The notes under the pieces were generated by a model, which searched no databases, was not told the DNA's origin, and was given only the letters and a program-made list of their open reading frames with translations. A stretch of 64,000 nucleotides of DNA from positions 3,100,001-3,164,000 of the forward strand of contig NZ_CP071796.1 in the NCBI RefSeq assembly GCF_017498525.1, read 5' to 3'. Each line of letters starts with the position of its first letter. Positions within the stretch are counted from its first letter, which is position 1. This DNA is from Ottowia testudinis. Lineage in GTDB: Bacteria > Pseudomonadota > Gammaproteobacteria > Burkholderiales > Burkholderiaceae_C. Shown here piece after piece: positions 53,416-61,909 of the stretch. A program made the translations under genes and the position numbers.

Positions 53416-53750
53416 TTCGCACCCCGGCAGGTTCGCAGATTTCGGTTCGCACCCCTGAACCCACATTTCAACCGCAACGGCGCTTTGCCCTTGCGGTTTT
53501 TTGTTGATATTTTGAATTCCTGACCCGCTGGTGCACAGGCTCTGAGCTTTGTGCCACGCGAGTTTTGTTGTTTTGGCGTTCTGCCGCGTGGTCGTCAGTT
53601 TTTGACTGGACGGCCACAGCCCTTGTGACTCCTTCTCGGGCGAGGTTTGGAACGCAACCCGGTTCGCACAGGGTTTGCAGGTTTGCACTGCGAACCGAAT
53701 CCCCATCATTTTTTGTTTCAGGTTCGCAGTTCGCAGATTGCGAATCTGCG
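53416..53750. repeat. Cluster of TTCGCA/TGCGAA motifs
   Basis: TTCGCA occurs at 53416, 53432, 53446, 53663, 53723 and 53730, and its complement TGCGAA at 53689 and 53739, eight in 335 bases; more copies occur further left (about 53155, 53299). Confidence 0.65.
53470..53503 (+). terminator. Intrinsic terminator without an adjacent gene
   Basis: ACCGCAA (53471) and TTGCGGT (53491) with a 13-base loop followed by TTTTT. The nearest upstream gene on this strand ends 516 bases away. Confidence 0.88.
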
Positions 53751-53787
53751 GCCCTGTGCGTTCCCCTTTTATTCGGTTTTGCACCCC

Positions 53788-55311
53788 ATGGAATTTGACG
53801 CCCTGCACCTCGATTACCGCCCCATCGAAGTGCTCATTCCGTATGCCCGCAACGCGCGCACCCACAGCGATGGGCAGATTGCCCAGATTGCAGCCAGCAT
53901 TGCCGAGTTCGGCTGGACCAATCCCATCCTGATTGACGGCACCAACGGCGTCATCGCCGGCCATGGGCGTCTGCTGGCCGCGCGCAAGCTGGGCCTGACC
54001 GCTGTGCCGGTGATTGAACTGCAACACCTCAGTGAACACCAGAAACGCGCCTACATCCTCGCCGACAACCAACTGGCGCTCAAGGCGGGCTGGGATGAAG
54101 AACTGCTGGCGGTGGAACTGGCGGATTTGAAACTGGCCGGTTTTGATCTCGGCTTGACGGGCTTTGACGATGCGGAAGTACAGTCCCTGCTGGAGAAGTT
54201 GGTGGAGGGTGACAGTTCCGCCGATGACGAAGTTGAGTCGGATGCGGCCGATGACATTCCCGAAACCTCCATTCGGTCGGTTACCCAGACTGGCGACCTC
54301 TGGTTCATCGAACACGCGGGTCTGACCCACCGCCTGCTGTGTGCCGATGCAGGCGACATGACTGCGGTGTCGCGGCTGGCGGGCTTTGGGAAAGCCAGCC
54401 TGTGTTTCACCAGTCCGCCCTACGCCAGCCAGCGCCTTTACACGTTATCTCGCACCGGCCCCGGTGCCAATGATGCCGCTGGCCAGTGGGACGCCATGAT
54501 GCAGTCGGTGTGCGCGGCCTTGCCTACCGTGTTGCAGCCCGATGCGCAAGTGCTCATCAATCTTGGGCTGGTGCATCAGGACTGCGAAGTCCAGCCCTAT
54601 TGGGATGACTGGATGGCCTGGATGCGCGCCAACGGCTGGCGGCGCTTTGGCTGGTATGTCTGGGATCAGGGCCCGGGTTTGCCCGGTGACTGGAACGGGC
54701 GACTGGCTCCGGCCTTTGAATTCATCTTCCACTTCAACCGCCAGGGCAGCGACATGCGCCGCCCCAACAAGAACGTGCCCTGCATCTATGCAGGCAAAGA
54801 CACCCATTTGCGTGGTGATGGCACCAGTGCGGGTGGCATGCGCAACAAGGATGGCAGCAAAACCGCCTGGAACCATGTCGGCACCCTCACCCAGGATTCA
54901 AAAATCGCCGACAGTGTGCTGCGCATCATGCGCCACAAGGGCAAGATCGGCCAGGACATCGACCACCCTGCGGTGTTTCCGGTGGCGCTGCCCCAGTTTG
55001 TGCTGGAATGTTTCACCAGGGCGGGTGACACCGTGTTTGAACCTTTTTGCGGCTCCGGCACCACCCTGCTGGCCGCGCAAAAGACAGGACGCCATTGCCA
55101 TGCCGTCGAAATCGCCCCGAGTTATGTCGATGTGGCGCTCAATCGCTTCCTGCAAAACCATCCCGATGCGCGCATCACCCATGCCGACAGCGGGGAGGAT
55201 TTCAAAGAACGCCTGGCGCGGCTGGAGTCTGAAACTGATGCAGTTAAGTCACAAGCCCAAACCCAACCCCAAACTCAAACCCAAAACCAACCCCAAAAGG
55301 TGGCGGCATGA
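53788..55311 (+). CDS. ParB-domain DNA methyltransferase (TSPPY type)
   Basis: 507 residues. The N-terminal ParB/Spo0J nuclease-like domain (about 5-95, IPYARNARTHSDGQIAQIAA, GHGRLLAARKLGL) is joined to a beta-class methyltransferase with the catalytic TSPPY and the AdoMet motif FEPFCGSGTT. SPPY is usual for N4-cytosine methylation. Such fusions are frequent in prophages and protect phage DNA. It ends in a Gln/Thr/Pro repeat tail. The ATG at 53788 is chosen because homology starts there. It overlaps the next gene by four bases. Confidence 0.9.
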   Translation: MEFDALHLDYRPIEVLIPYARNARTHSDGQIAQIAASIAEFGWTNPILIDGTNGVIAGHGRLLAARKLGLTAVPVIELQHLSEHQKRAYILADNQLALKAGWDEELLAVELADLKLAGFDLGLTGFDDAEVQSLLEKLVEGDSSADDEVESDAADDIPETSIRSVTQTGDLWFIEHAGLTHRLLCADAGDMTAVSRLAGFGKASLCFTSPPYASQRLYTLSRTGPGANDAAGQWDAMMQSVCAALPTVLQPDAQVLINLGLVHQDCEVQPYWDDWMAWMRANGWRRFGWYVWDQGPGLPGDWNGRLAPAFEFIFHFNRQGSDMRRPNKNVPCIYAGKDTHLRGDGTSAGGMRNKDGSKTAWNHVGTLTQDSKIADSVLRIMRHKGKIGQDIDHPAVFPVALPQFVLECFTRAGDTVFEPFCGSGTTLLAAQKTGRHCHAVEIAPSYVDVALNRFLQNHPDARITHADSGEDFKERLARLESETDAVKSQAQTQPQTQTQNQPQKVAA

Positions 55312-56552
55312 CCTGGCTGGCCAACACCATTCAGGCCTGGCCGCTGGCCAAGCTGCAGGGCTACCGCCACAATGCCCGCACCCATTCCGAAGAGCAGATT
55401 GCGCAGATCGCGGCTTCCATTGTGGAGTTCGGTTTCACCAACCCGATTATGGTCGGTGGTGATGGCGTCATTGTGGCGGGACATGGGCGTCTGGCTGCCG
55501 CGCACAAACTGGGGCTCGTCGAAGTGCCAGTCGTGGTGCTTGAGCACCTCACTCCCTTGCAACGCCGCGCGCTGGTGATTGCCGACAACCGGCTGGCCGA
55601 ACTGGCTGGTTGGGACGAGCAGTTGCTGCAACACGAGTTGCAGGCCATTGAGGCAGAAGGTTTTGATCTGGACTTGACCGGCTTTGACGCGGATGCGCTG
55701 GCCGAGTTGTTTGCCGGGGAAGAACCCGAGCACGCTGGCAACACCGATGAAGATGCGGTGCCGGAAGTCACCACTGCCGTGGTGTCCCAAGCCGGTGATG
55801 TCTGGATCATGGGTGAACACCGCTTGCTGTGCGGCGATGCCACGAAGTCAGAAAGCTATCCGGCCCTGCTCGGCACCGAGCAGGTGGCCATGGTGTTCAC
55901 TGACCCACCGTACAACGTGGACTACGCCAACTCGGCCAAAGACAAGCTGCGCGGCAAAGACCGCCCCATTCTGAACGACAACCTGGGTGAGGGCTTTGGC
56001 CAGTTTCTGTTAGACGCTCTGACACCCACCCTGGCCCGTTGCACCGGCGCGGTGTACATCGCCATGAGTTCCAGCGAACTCGACACCCTGCAATCCGCCT
56101 TCCGGGCTGCGGGTGGCAAATGGTCGACCTTCATCATCTGGGCCAAAAACACCTTCACCATGGGAAGGGCCGACTACCAGCGCCAGTATGAGCCCATCCT
56201 CTATGGTTGGCGCGAAGGCGTCAAACGCCACTGGTGTGGTGACCGTGATCAGGGCGATGTGTGGGCCATCAAGAAACCGCACAAGAATGATTTGCACCCG
56301 ACCATGAAACCCGTGGAACTGGTGGAACGCGCGATCCGCAATTCCAGCATCCCGGGCGATACCGTGCTCGACCCGTTTGGCGGGTCGGGCACCACGCTGA
56401 TTGCGGCTGAGAAATCAGGCCGCAAAGCACGTCTGATGGAGTTGGATCCCAAATACTGCGATGTGATTGTGCGGCGGTGGCAGGAATTTTCTGGGCAGCA
56501 AGCCCGGACTGCAGATGGCCGCATGCTTGTGAACGAAGCTACGGTTGCGTGA
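55308..56552 (+). CDS. ParB-domain DNA methyltransferase (DPPY type)
   Basis: 414 residues with the same plan as its neighbour: ParB-like domain (about 8-100, LQGYRHNARTHSEEQIAQIA) and methyltransferase with DPPYNVDYANSAKDKL and LDPFGGSGTT. DPPY marks an N6-adenine enzyme. The two proteins are recognisably related in the ParB part, so they probably arose by duplication and then took different base targets. No restriction enzyme gene is nearby. Confidence 0.92.
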   Translation: MTWLANTIQAWPLAKLQGYRHNARTHSEEQIAQIAASIVEFGFTNPIMVGGDGVIVAGHGRLAAAHKLGLVEVPVVVLEHLTPLQRRALVIADNRLAELAGWDEQLLQHELQAIEAEGFDLDLTGFDADALAELFAGEEPEHAGNTDEDAVPEVTTAVVSQAGDVWIMGEHRLLCGDATKSESYPALLGTEQVAMVFTDPPYNVDYANSAKDKLRGKDRPILNDNLGEGFGQFLLDALTPTLARCTGAVYIAMSSSELDTLQSAFRAAGGKWSTFIIWAKNTFTMGRADYQRQYEPILYGWREGVKRHWCGDRDQGDVWAIKKPHKNDLHPTMKPVELVERAIRNSSIPGDTVLDPFGGSGTTLIAAEKSGRKARLMELDPKYCDVIVRRWQEFSGQQARTADGRMLVNEATVA

Positions 56553-56574
56553 CCGCCATCGACTGCGTCTGGGG

Positions 56575-56955
56575 TCAGGCAGCGGCTTCTTCCGTCTCGA
56601 CCGCAATGGCACTCTGAATCACAAACCCTGTCAGATACGGCAGTCCGCTCGGGATGCCGTAATCCCGGGCGGTGCGCCTGTCGATGCGCCAGGTCATCCA
56701 TTGGGTGACGGCGGCATCGATGGCATCCTGCAGAAACAGTCCCTTGAACAGGCCGTTGCAGACCTCGTCGGCAAAGTGGCGACCGTGGCGGCTGTCCAGA
56801 AACGCGCGTGCAGACGCCAGGTCTTCTCCCGTGGCGTTGGCAATCGCCTTCATGGCCATCGGCCAGGCAGGCGCTGCCTGCTCATGCATCGTTCCCCAAA
56901 ACCCGAAGCACTCGTTGCGGGTTTCGGGAAGGCTGCTTGTGGTGGTCTGGTTCAT
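56575..56955 (-). CDS. Small phage protein of unknown function
   Basis: 126 residues from ATG 56955 (MNQTTTSSLPETRNECFGFW). It has a helical core (DAIDAAVTQWMTWRIDRRTA). Not recognised by name, although similar proteins seem common in betaproteobacterial prophages. It is the last of three minus-strand genes between the methyltransferases and the terminases. Confidence 0.72.
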   Translation of the reverse strand: MNQTTTSSLPETRNECFGFWGTMHEQAAPAWPMAMKAIANATGEDLASARAFLDSRHGRHFADEVCNGLFKGLFLQDAIDAAVTQWMTWRIDRRTARDYGIPSGLPYLTGFVIQSAIAVETEEAAA

Positions 56956-57034
56956 CGTGTTCTTTCGGCGTGTGTTGCGATGCTGGTAGTAACGCGCTGA
57001 TTGCCTGCAAAGCCAAGTGGCATGTGATGGACTT

Positions 57035-57364
57035 TCAATCTTTTTCAAATGCGGCGCAGGCTTGTGTGGCGGCTACCAACGCTTCGACTTGCGCAGTCTC
57101 GTAGACAAAGCCGTGCTGGCGCAGCAAGGCTGCAATTGAGGGGTGGCGCATGCGCTCAATCTGGATTGCAGCGGTGAGCAATGCCTGCAGTTGGGCAATC
57201 TCCGATTCAATCTGCTGCTCCTCCCGCTGCGCCGATGCCATATCCTCGGCGGTGTAATCGCCGAAGGAATCCGCTTCGATGGTGAGGATGCGCTCGGCAA
57301 TGAATTCACGCGCGGCGTTGCACAGGTTGGGCCATGCGGTGATGGCGTGGGTGTCGCCGCTCAT
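57035..57364 (-). CDS. Small phage protein of unknown function
   Basis: 109 residues, mostly helical with a coiled-coil-like stretch (SAQREEQQIESEIAQLQALL). No recognised domain. It overlaps the DUF3489 gene by four bases, so they are coexpressed. Confidence 0.7.
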   Translation of the reverse strand: MSGDTHAITAWPNLCNAAREFIAERILTIEADSFGDYTAEDMASAQREEQQIESEIAQLQALLTAAIQIERMRHPSIAALLRQHGFVYETAQVEALVAATQACAAFEKD

Positions 57365-57939
57365 GCCTGCACCCCGGCTGCAGTTTCAACATTGGCTTGT
57401 GGCAGGCGGTAGATGCGCACATCGCCCACTTTGTCAGATGCCAGTTGCAGCCCAAGTTTCTTCTTGAGCGCACCGGCAAAAAAACCACGCACCGTGTGCT
57501 GCTGCCACTCGGTGGCCTGCATGATCTGTTCGATGCTGGCACCTTCGGGACGCTGCAGCATCGCAATCACTTGTGCCTGTTTGCTGTTAGCGCGGGTGCG
57601 CGTGGTGTCCTTTGCAAGCCCTGGTTCTGCTTCCTGCACACTATTTTGTGATGCTTCCGCATTGGCGATGATGATGTCGAGTTTCGCTTCGAAGCTGCGG
57701 GCCGCTTGTTGCGGTACCGGGCGTGGCACACCCAGCGCGTCGTAGCCCTCTGCAGCCACGCACCAGCCCTGTTTGCCTTCTGGCGTGATCAGTGCCCGAT
57801 TGAACAGCCCATCGATCACTTTCTGGCGCGCGCCGCCTTTGACGTTATCGGGGAACCATTCGATGCGGCCATCGCTGTGCTGGATGGCGTGGCTCAAGAT
57901 GGCTTGCTGGGTAGGGGTGAGTGGGATGCTCTTGCTCAT
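57361..57939 (-). CDS. DUF3489 phage protein
   Basis: 192 residues. The C-terminal domain with GASIEQIMQATEWQQHTVRG and FFAGALKKKLGLQL is the DUF3489 signature, probably a winged-helix DNA-binding fold. The N-terminal half (about 1-85) resembles a second helical module. A regulator of the divergent terminase genes is possible, since an inverted repeat lies between them. Confidence 0.85.
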   Translation of the reverse strand: MSKSIPLTPTQQAILSHAIQHSDGRIEWFPDNVKGGARQKVIDGLFNRALITPEGKQGWCVAAEGYDALGVPRPVPQQAARSFEAKLDIIIANAEASQNSVQEAEPGLAKDTTRTRANSKQAQVIAMLQRPEGASIEQIMQATEWQQHTVRGFFAGALKKKLGLQLASDKVGDVRIYRLPQANVETAAGVQA

Positions 57940-57963
57940 GGTGGTTTTTCCTTTCGTTGAGGG

Positions 57964-57996
57964 TCAATCGGATGTCGTTTGCGACGATGTGATTGA
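57964..57996. promoter_or_regulatory. Inverted repeat between DUF3489 and terminase genes
   Basis: TCAATC...GATTGA outer arms and GTCG-TTTG-CGAC inner arms, in the 140-base divergent spacer; operator or hairpin candidate. Confidence 0.5.
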
Positions 57997-58079
57997 CGCG
58001 CTGTTCAAACCCGAAGCCAAGCGCTTTCTCTGACTTTCGCATCCTTTTTGATAGCAATTGATACTGTGAACAGGCCGCT

Positions 58080-58679
58080 ATGGGAATATCCATCCGGGCC
58101 TATGCCCGTGCACGCGGCGTGTCCGATACGGCGGTGCGCAAGGCCATCAAAACCGGGCGCATCAGCGCCCAAGCCGACGGCACCATCGACCCAGTACAGG
58201 CCGATGTCCAGTGGCAGGGCAATACCGACCCGGCGCTGCAACGCAAAGCAGCAGCGCCAGCCACGGCGAAGGTCAATCCGGTTACGTCACCAAATTCTTC
58301 ACTACCTCCCACCGCAAAACCAAACGCAACGCCTGTCGCTCCCACAAGCACGGCTGCGGGCATCAGCCCTGCAGGCCTTGCCACCGGCGGCACCTCGCTG
58401 CTGCAAGCCCGCACCGCCAACGAACTACTCAAAGCTCAGACCAACAAGGTGCGTCTGGCGCGCATGAAGGGCGAGTTGATCGAGCGCGCGCAGGCGATTG
58501 CCCAGGTGTTTCGATTGGCACGAACCGAACGCGATGCCTGGCTGAACTGGCCGGGACGTGTATCGGCACGCATGGCCGCTGATTTAAATGTGGACGCACA
58601 TGCGCTGCACATTGCGCTGGATGCCGCCGTGCGGGAGCACCTGGCAGAACTGGGCGAGTTGCGCCCGAATCTGGATTGA
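58080..58679 (+). CDS. Terminase small subunit (Nu1-like)
   Basis: 199 residues: N-terminal helix-turn-helix (GISIRAYARARGVSDTAVRK), a low-complexity linker (about 55-105), and a C-terminal helical part (about 110-199) with RMKGELIERAQAIAQVFRLA. It recognises the packaging site and recruits the large subunit encoded 15 bases downstream. Confidence 0.82.
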   Translation: MGISIRAYARARGVSDTAVRKAIKTGRISAQADGTIDPVQADVQWQGNTDPALQRKAAAPATAKVNPVTSPNSSLPPTAKPNATPVAPTSTAAGISPAGLATGGTSLLQARTANELLKAQTNKVRLARMKGELIERAQAIAQVFRLARTERDAWLNWPGRVSARMAADLNVDAHALHIALDAAVREHLAELGELRPNLD

Positions 58680-58694
58680 CCCTTCTTTCTTTGC

Positions 58695-60716
58695 ATGGAA
58701 CCGTTTGCTTACGAAGGCGCCGAGGCCATCGAATCCGCCTGGAGTGAAGGCCTGCTGCCCGACCCGCTGCTCTCCGTCTCTGAATGGTCAGACCGGCACC
58801 GTGTGCTCTCCAGCAAGGCCTCCGCCGAGCCGGGTCGCTGGCGCACCAGTCGCACGCCCTATCTCAAAGCCATCATGGATTGCCTCTCGCCCCACTCACC
58901 GGTGGAGCGGGTGGTGTTCATGAAAGCAGCCCAACTTGGCGCGACCGAGATGGGCAGCAACTGGATCGGCTATGTCATCCACCATGCCCCTGGCCCCATG
59001 ATGGCGGTCTGGCCCACAGTCGACATGGCCAAGCGCAACTCCAAACAGCGGATTGACCCGCTGATTGAAGAATCGGAAGTCCTGCGAGAGTTAATTGCCC
59101 CGGCGCGCAGCCGGGATTCCGGCAACACCGTGCTGGCCAAGGAGTTCCGGGGCGGTGTGCTGGTCATGACTGGGGCCAACAGCGCAGTGGGACTGCGCTC
59201 CATGCCGGTGCGCTACCTGTTTCTGGATGAAGTCGATGGCTATCCGCTGGATGTGGAAGGCGAAGGTCATGCGATTGCCCTGGCCGAAGCGCGCACGCGC
59301 ACCTTTGCCCGGCGCAAGATCTTCATCGTCTCAACCCCGACGATTGCGGGAGCCAGCGCCATTGAGCGCGAATACGAAGCCAGTGACCAGCGGCGTTACT
59401 TTGTTCCCTGCCCGCATTGCGGACACATGCAGTGGCTGCGCTTTGAGCAGTTGCGCTGGACCAAAGGCCAGCCGGAAACAGCGGCCTACCACTGCGAGTC
59501 CTGTGAGCAGCCGATTGCAGAGCACCACAAAACCCGCATGCTGAAACTGGGTGAATGGCGTTCCATGCTGGAAATACCAGAGAACCAGAGCCCAACCACC
59601 GCACCGGCACCCCGCAAAACCGTCGGTTTCCACCTCTCATCCCTGTACAGCCCGGTGGGCTGGCGCAGTTGGAAAGATGTGGCAGCCGCGTGGGAAGCGG
59701 CAATTTCCAAGGAATCGGGTTCTGCCGCCGCCATCAAGACCTTCAAGAACACCGAACTGGGCGAAACCTGGCTGGAAGAAGGGGAAGCCCCAGACTGGCA
59801 ACGCCTGCTCGAACGCCGGGAAGATTACCGGATTGGCAGTGTGCCAGCCGGTGGCCTGTTGCTGGTGGCCGGTGCTGATGTCCAAAAAGACCGCCTTGAA
59901 GTCTCCATTTGGGCCTTCGGGCGCGGACAAACATCCTGGCTGATTGAGCATCGCGTGCTGATGGGTGATCCTTCGCGCGAGGCGGTGTGGCAGCAATTGG
60001 CAGACCTCAGCCGCGAAACCTGGACGCATGCCTCGGGTGCCACCCTGCACCTGAAGGCCCTGGCACTCGATACCGGCTATGCCACGCAGGATGTCTATGC
60101 CTTTGTGCGCCAATCCCGCGATGCCCGCTACCTGCCCGTCAAGGGCGTGCGCACCGGGGCTGCCGGTGGCGCGGCGCTGGTGGGCATACCTACGGCCGTG
60201 GATGTGGCGAGCAACGGCAAACGCCTGCGCAGAGGGCTCAAGGTGTATGCCGTGGCGGTGGGCATGGCCAAGATGGAACTCTATGCCCGGCTGCGGCTGG
60301 CGCCCACGCAAGACGAGACCAACGGCCAACTGGTTTATCCGGCGGGCTATGTGCATCTGCCCAAAGTCGATGCCGAATACCTGCAGCAGCTGTGTGCGGA
60401 GCAACTCATCACCCGGCGTGACCGGCATGGTTTTGCACACCGCGAGTGGCACAAGATGCGTGAGCGCAACGAGGCGCTGGATTGCTATGTGTATGCGCGG
60501 GCTGCAGCGGCCATTGTGGGACTGGATCGCTTTGAAGAACGTCACTGGCTGGAGTTGGAACGCTCACTCGGTGTAAGCCTACCACCCAATCCACCGCCAC
60601 ACACACCACACATTGACCTGCAACAGGCCACCGAAACCGGTGGCCTTGTTGTTTCTGGCGCTGGCAAAGCGCCATCCCAACCGCGCCGTGTCATCCGCAG
60701 CCCCTGGCTGCGCTGA
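58695..60716 (+). CDS. Terminase large subunit, GpA family
   Basis: 673 residues. ATPase domain: MKAAQLGATEMGSNWIGY (deviant Walker A, as in lambda gpA) and YLFLDEVDGYPLD (Walker B). A zinc-ribbon follows (CPHCGHMQW, CESCEQ at about 240-275). Nuclease domain: LVAGADVQKDRLEVSIWAFG and LALDTGYATQDV. It cuts and pumps DNA into the prohead. Length and motifs are complete. Confidence 0.95.
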   Translation: MEPFAYEGAEAIESAWSEGLLPDPLLSVSEWSDRHRVLSSKASAEPGRWRTSRTPYLKAIMDCLSPHSPVERVVFMKAAQLGATEMGSNWIGYVIHHAPGPMMAVWPTVDMAKRNSKQRIDPLIEESEVLRELIAPARSRDSGNTVLAKEFRGGVLVMTGANSAVGLRSMPVRYLFLDEVDGYPLDVEGEGHAIALAEARTRTFARRKIFIVSTPTIAGASAIEREYEASDQRRYFVPCPHCGHMQWLRFEQLRWTKGQPETAAYHCESCEQPIAEHHKTRMLKLGEWRSMLEIPENQSPTTAPAPRKTVGFHLSSLYSPVGWRSWKDVAAAWEAAISKESGSAAAIKTFKNTELGETWLEEGEAPDWQRLLERREDYRIGSVPAGGLLLVAGADVQKDRLEVSIWAFGRGQTSWLIEHRVLMGDPSREAVWQQLADLSRETWTHASGATLHLKALALDTGYATQDVYAFVRQSRDARYLPVKGVRTGAAGGAALVGIPTAVDVASNGKRLRRGLKVYAVAVGMAKMELYARLRLAPTQDETNGQLVYPAGYVHLPKVDAEYLQQLCAEQLITRRDRHGFAHREWHKMRERNEALDCYVYARAAAAIVGLDRFEERHWLELERSLGVSLPPNPPPHTPHIDLQQATETGGLVVSGAGKAPSQPRRVIRSPWLR

Positions 60717-60757
60717 GCGGCATCTCTATCCCTATCCGCTTCACAAAGGAAATTGTC

Positions 60758-61264
60758 ATGAGCCTGCAAACCCGCTTCGAATCCCTGGTAGTTCGCCTTG
60801 CTGCCGAATTCAAGACCATCTACAGCCGCATCGGTCAACTCTCCAGTCTGTCAACCACCGACAAGTCTTCACTGGTGGCCAGCATCAACGAGTTGCGCAC
60901 CTTGGTGCAGACCGCCAGCAATGCGCAGCTGATCAACGATGCACAAGCAGGCAGCACCGCCACCACCTTCTCGGCCAGCAAGATCACCGCGCTGCTCGAT
61001 GCCCTCAAGACCGACATTCTGGGCGGTGCCGATGCGGCGTTTGACACCCTGAAGGAATTGCAGACGGCCATTCAGAGTGATCAGAGTGGCATCACCGCCT
61101 TGCTCGCCGCCGTGGACAAGCGCGTGCGCTTCGATGCAGCCCAAAGCCTGACGGCAGATGAGCAGACGCAGGCGCGCAGCAACATCGGTGCCGTAGCGGC
61201 TACAGCCATTGGCAATCCCGAAACCGATCTGGTGGCGGCGTTTGAAGCGGCACTGGTGGCCTGA
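60758..61264 (+). CDS. Phage structural protein of unknown role, tail-fibre-like
   Basis: 168 residues, helical and Ala/Ser/Thr-rich, with LVASINELRTLVQTASNAQL and DEQTQARSNIGAVA, the last being a pattern found in phage tail-fibre proteins. It sits unusually in the head module, between terminase and gpW. It shares the N-terminus MSLQTR with the next gene. Confidence 0.65.
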   Translation: MSLQTRFESLVVRLAAEFKTIYSRIGQLSSLSTTDKSSLVASINELRTLVQTASNAQLINDAQAGSTATTFSASKITALLDALKTDILGGADAAFDTLKELQTAIQSDQSGITALLAAVDKRVRFDAAQSLTADEQTQARSNIGAVAATAIGNPETDLVAAFEAALVA

Positions 61265-61278
61265 GCCTTCTGGTTCCC

Positions 61279-61680
61279 ATGTCTTTGCAAACCCGCCTGC
61301 TGGCGCTGTGTCTGTCGGTGGCCGGGCAACTGCGCACGCGCATCAGCGCCAGCCACTCGGGCGTAGCCAAGGCCTGGGTGTGCTTTGGGGTGAGTAACAG
61401 CCAGGTGCAGGTCAAACGCAGCTTTCAGATTGCTTCGGTCACGCGCACGGCCAAGGGGCGCTACCGCATCAGCTTTGCACCCGCGTTACCCACGGTTGAC
61501 TATTGCTGGCATGCCCAAGTGCGTGATGGGCTGGATCGCTATGGCTATGCGCAGCAGTTGCAGGTAACAGCCCGCACCAACCAGGACAGCAAAACCACCC
61601 AAGTCCTCGACATCTCCTGCGTGGCTATCGATGGCAGTTTGCAGGATGCCACCGAAATCAATGTCGTCATCTATCACTGA
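61279..61680 (+). CDS. Phage protein of unknown role
   Basis: 133 residues with mainly beta-strand content after about residue 30 (AWVCFGVSNSQVQVKRSFQI, GRYRISFAPALPTVDY). Such short beta proteins occur as caps or fibre tips in tailed phages. The N-terminus MSLQTRLLALCLSVAGQLRT parallels the preceding protein. Confidence 0.62.
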   Translation: MSLQTRLLALCLSVAGQLRTRISASHSGVAKAWVCFGVSNSQVQVKRSFQIASVTRTAKGRYRISFAPALPTVDYCWHAQVRDGLDRYGYAQQLQVTARTNQDSKTTQVLDISCVAIDGSLQDATEINVVIYH

Positions 61681-61687
61681 ATCCATC

Positions 61688-61909
61688 ATGGCCTATACGG
61701 AACAACAACTGGCGCAACTCGAAGAGGCGCTGGCCAAGGGCGAGCGCCGCGTCACCTTTGCCGACAAGACCGTCGAATACCGATCCGTCGATGAACTCAA
61801 AGCCGCCATTGCCGAAGTCAAGCGTGGTCTGTTTGAGCAGGCTGCGGCCACGGGACTGACCACCGGTGCGCCGCGCCAGATCCGTGTGACCACCCGCAAA
61901 GGCTTCTGA
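61688..61909 (+). CDS. gpW-like head-tail joining protein
   Basis: 73 residues (MAYTEQQLAQLEEALAKGER then RVTFADKTVEYRSVDELKAA). Length, helix-strand-helix pattern and position before portal match lambda gpW, which binds the portal and lets tails attach. The ATG at 61688 is chosen. It overlaps the portal start by one base. Confidence 0.85.
   Translation: MAYTEQQLAQLEEALAKGERRVTFADKTVEYRSVDELKAAIAEVKRGLFEQAAATGLTTGAPRQIRVTTRKGF

Larger units (their letters stand above)
53076..53787. other. Gene-free region between antitoxin and methyltransferase genes
   Basis: About 700 bases with no plausible gene. It contains a strong terminator at 53470, many TTCGCA/TGCGAA motifs, and a perfect palindrome CGCAGATT-GCG-AATCTGCG at 53732-53750. 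It may hold a small RNA, a replication or packaging site, or a regulatory region for the methyltransferases. Confidence 0.6.

Noticed and set aside
53128-54330. Minus-strand frame of about 400 codons across the gene-free region and the first methyltransferase
   Set aside because: Mostly antisense to the ParB domain; no recognisable domain and it would run through the terminator and repeat cluster.
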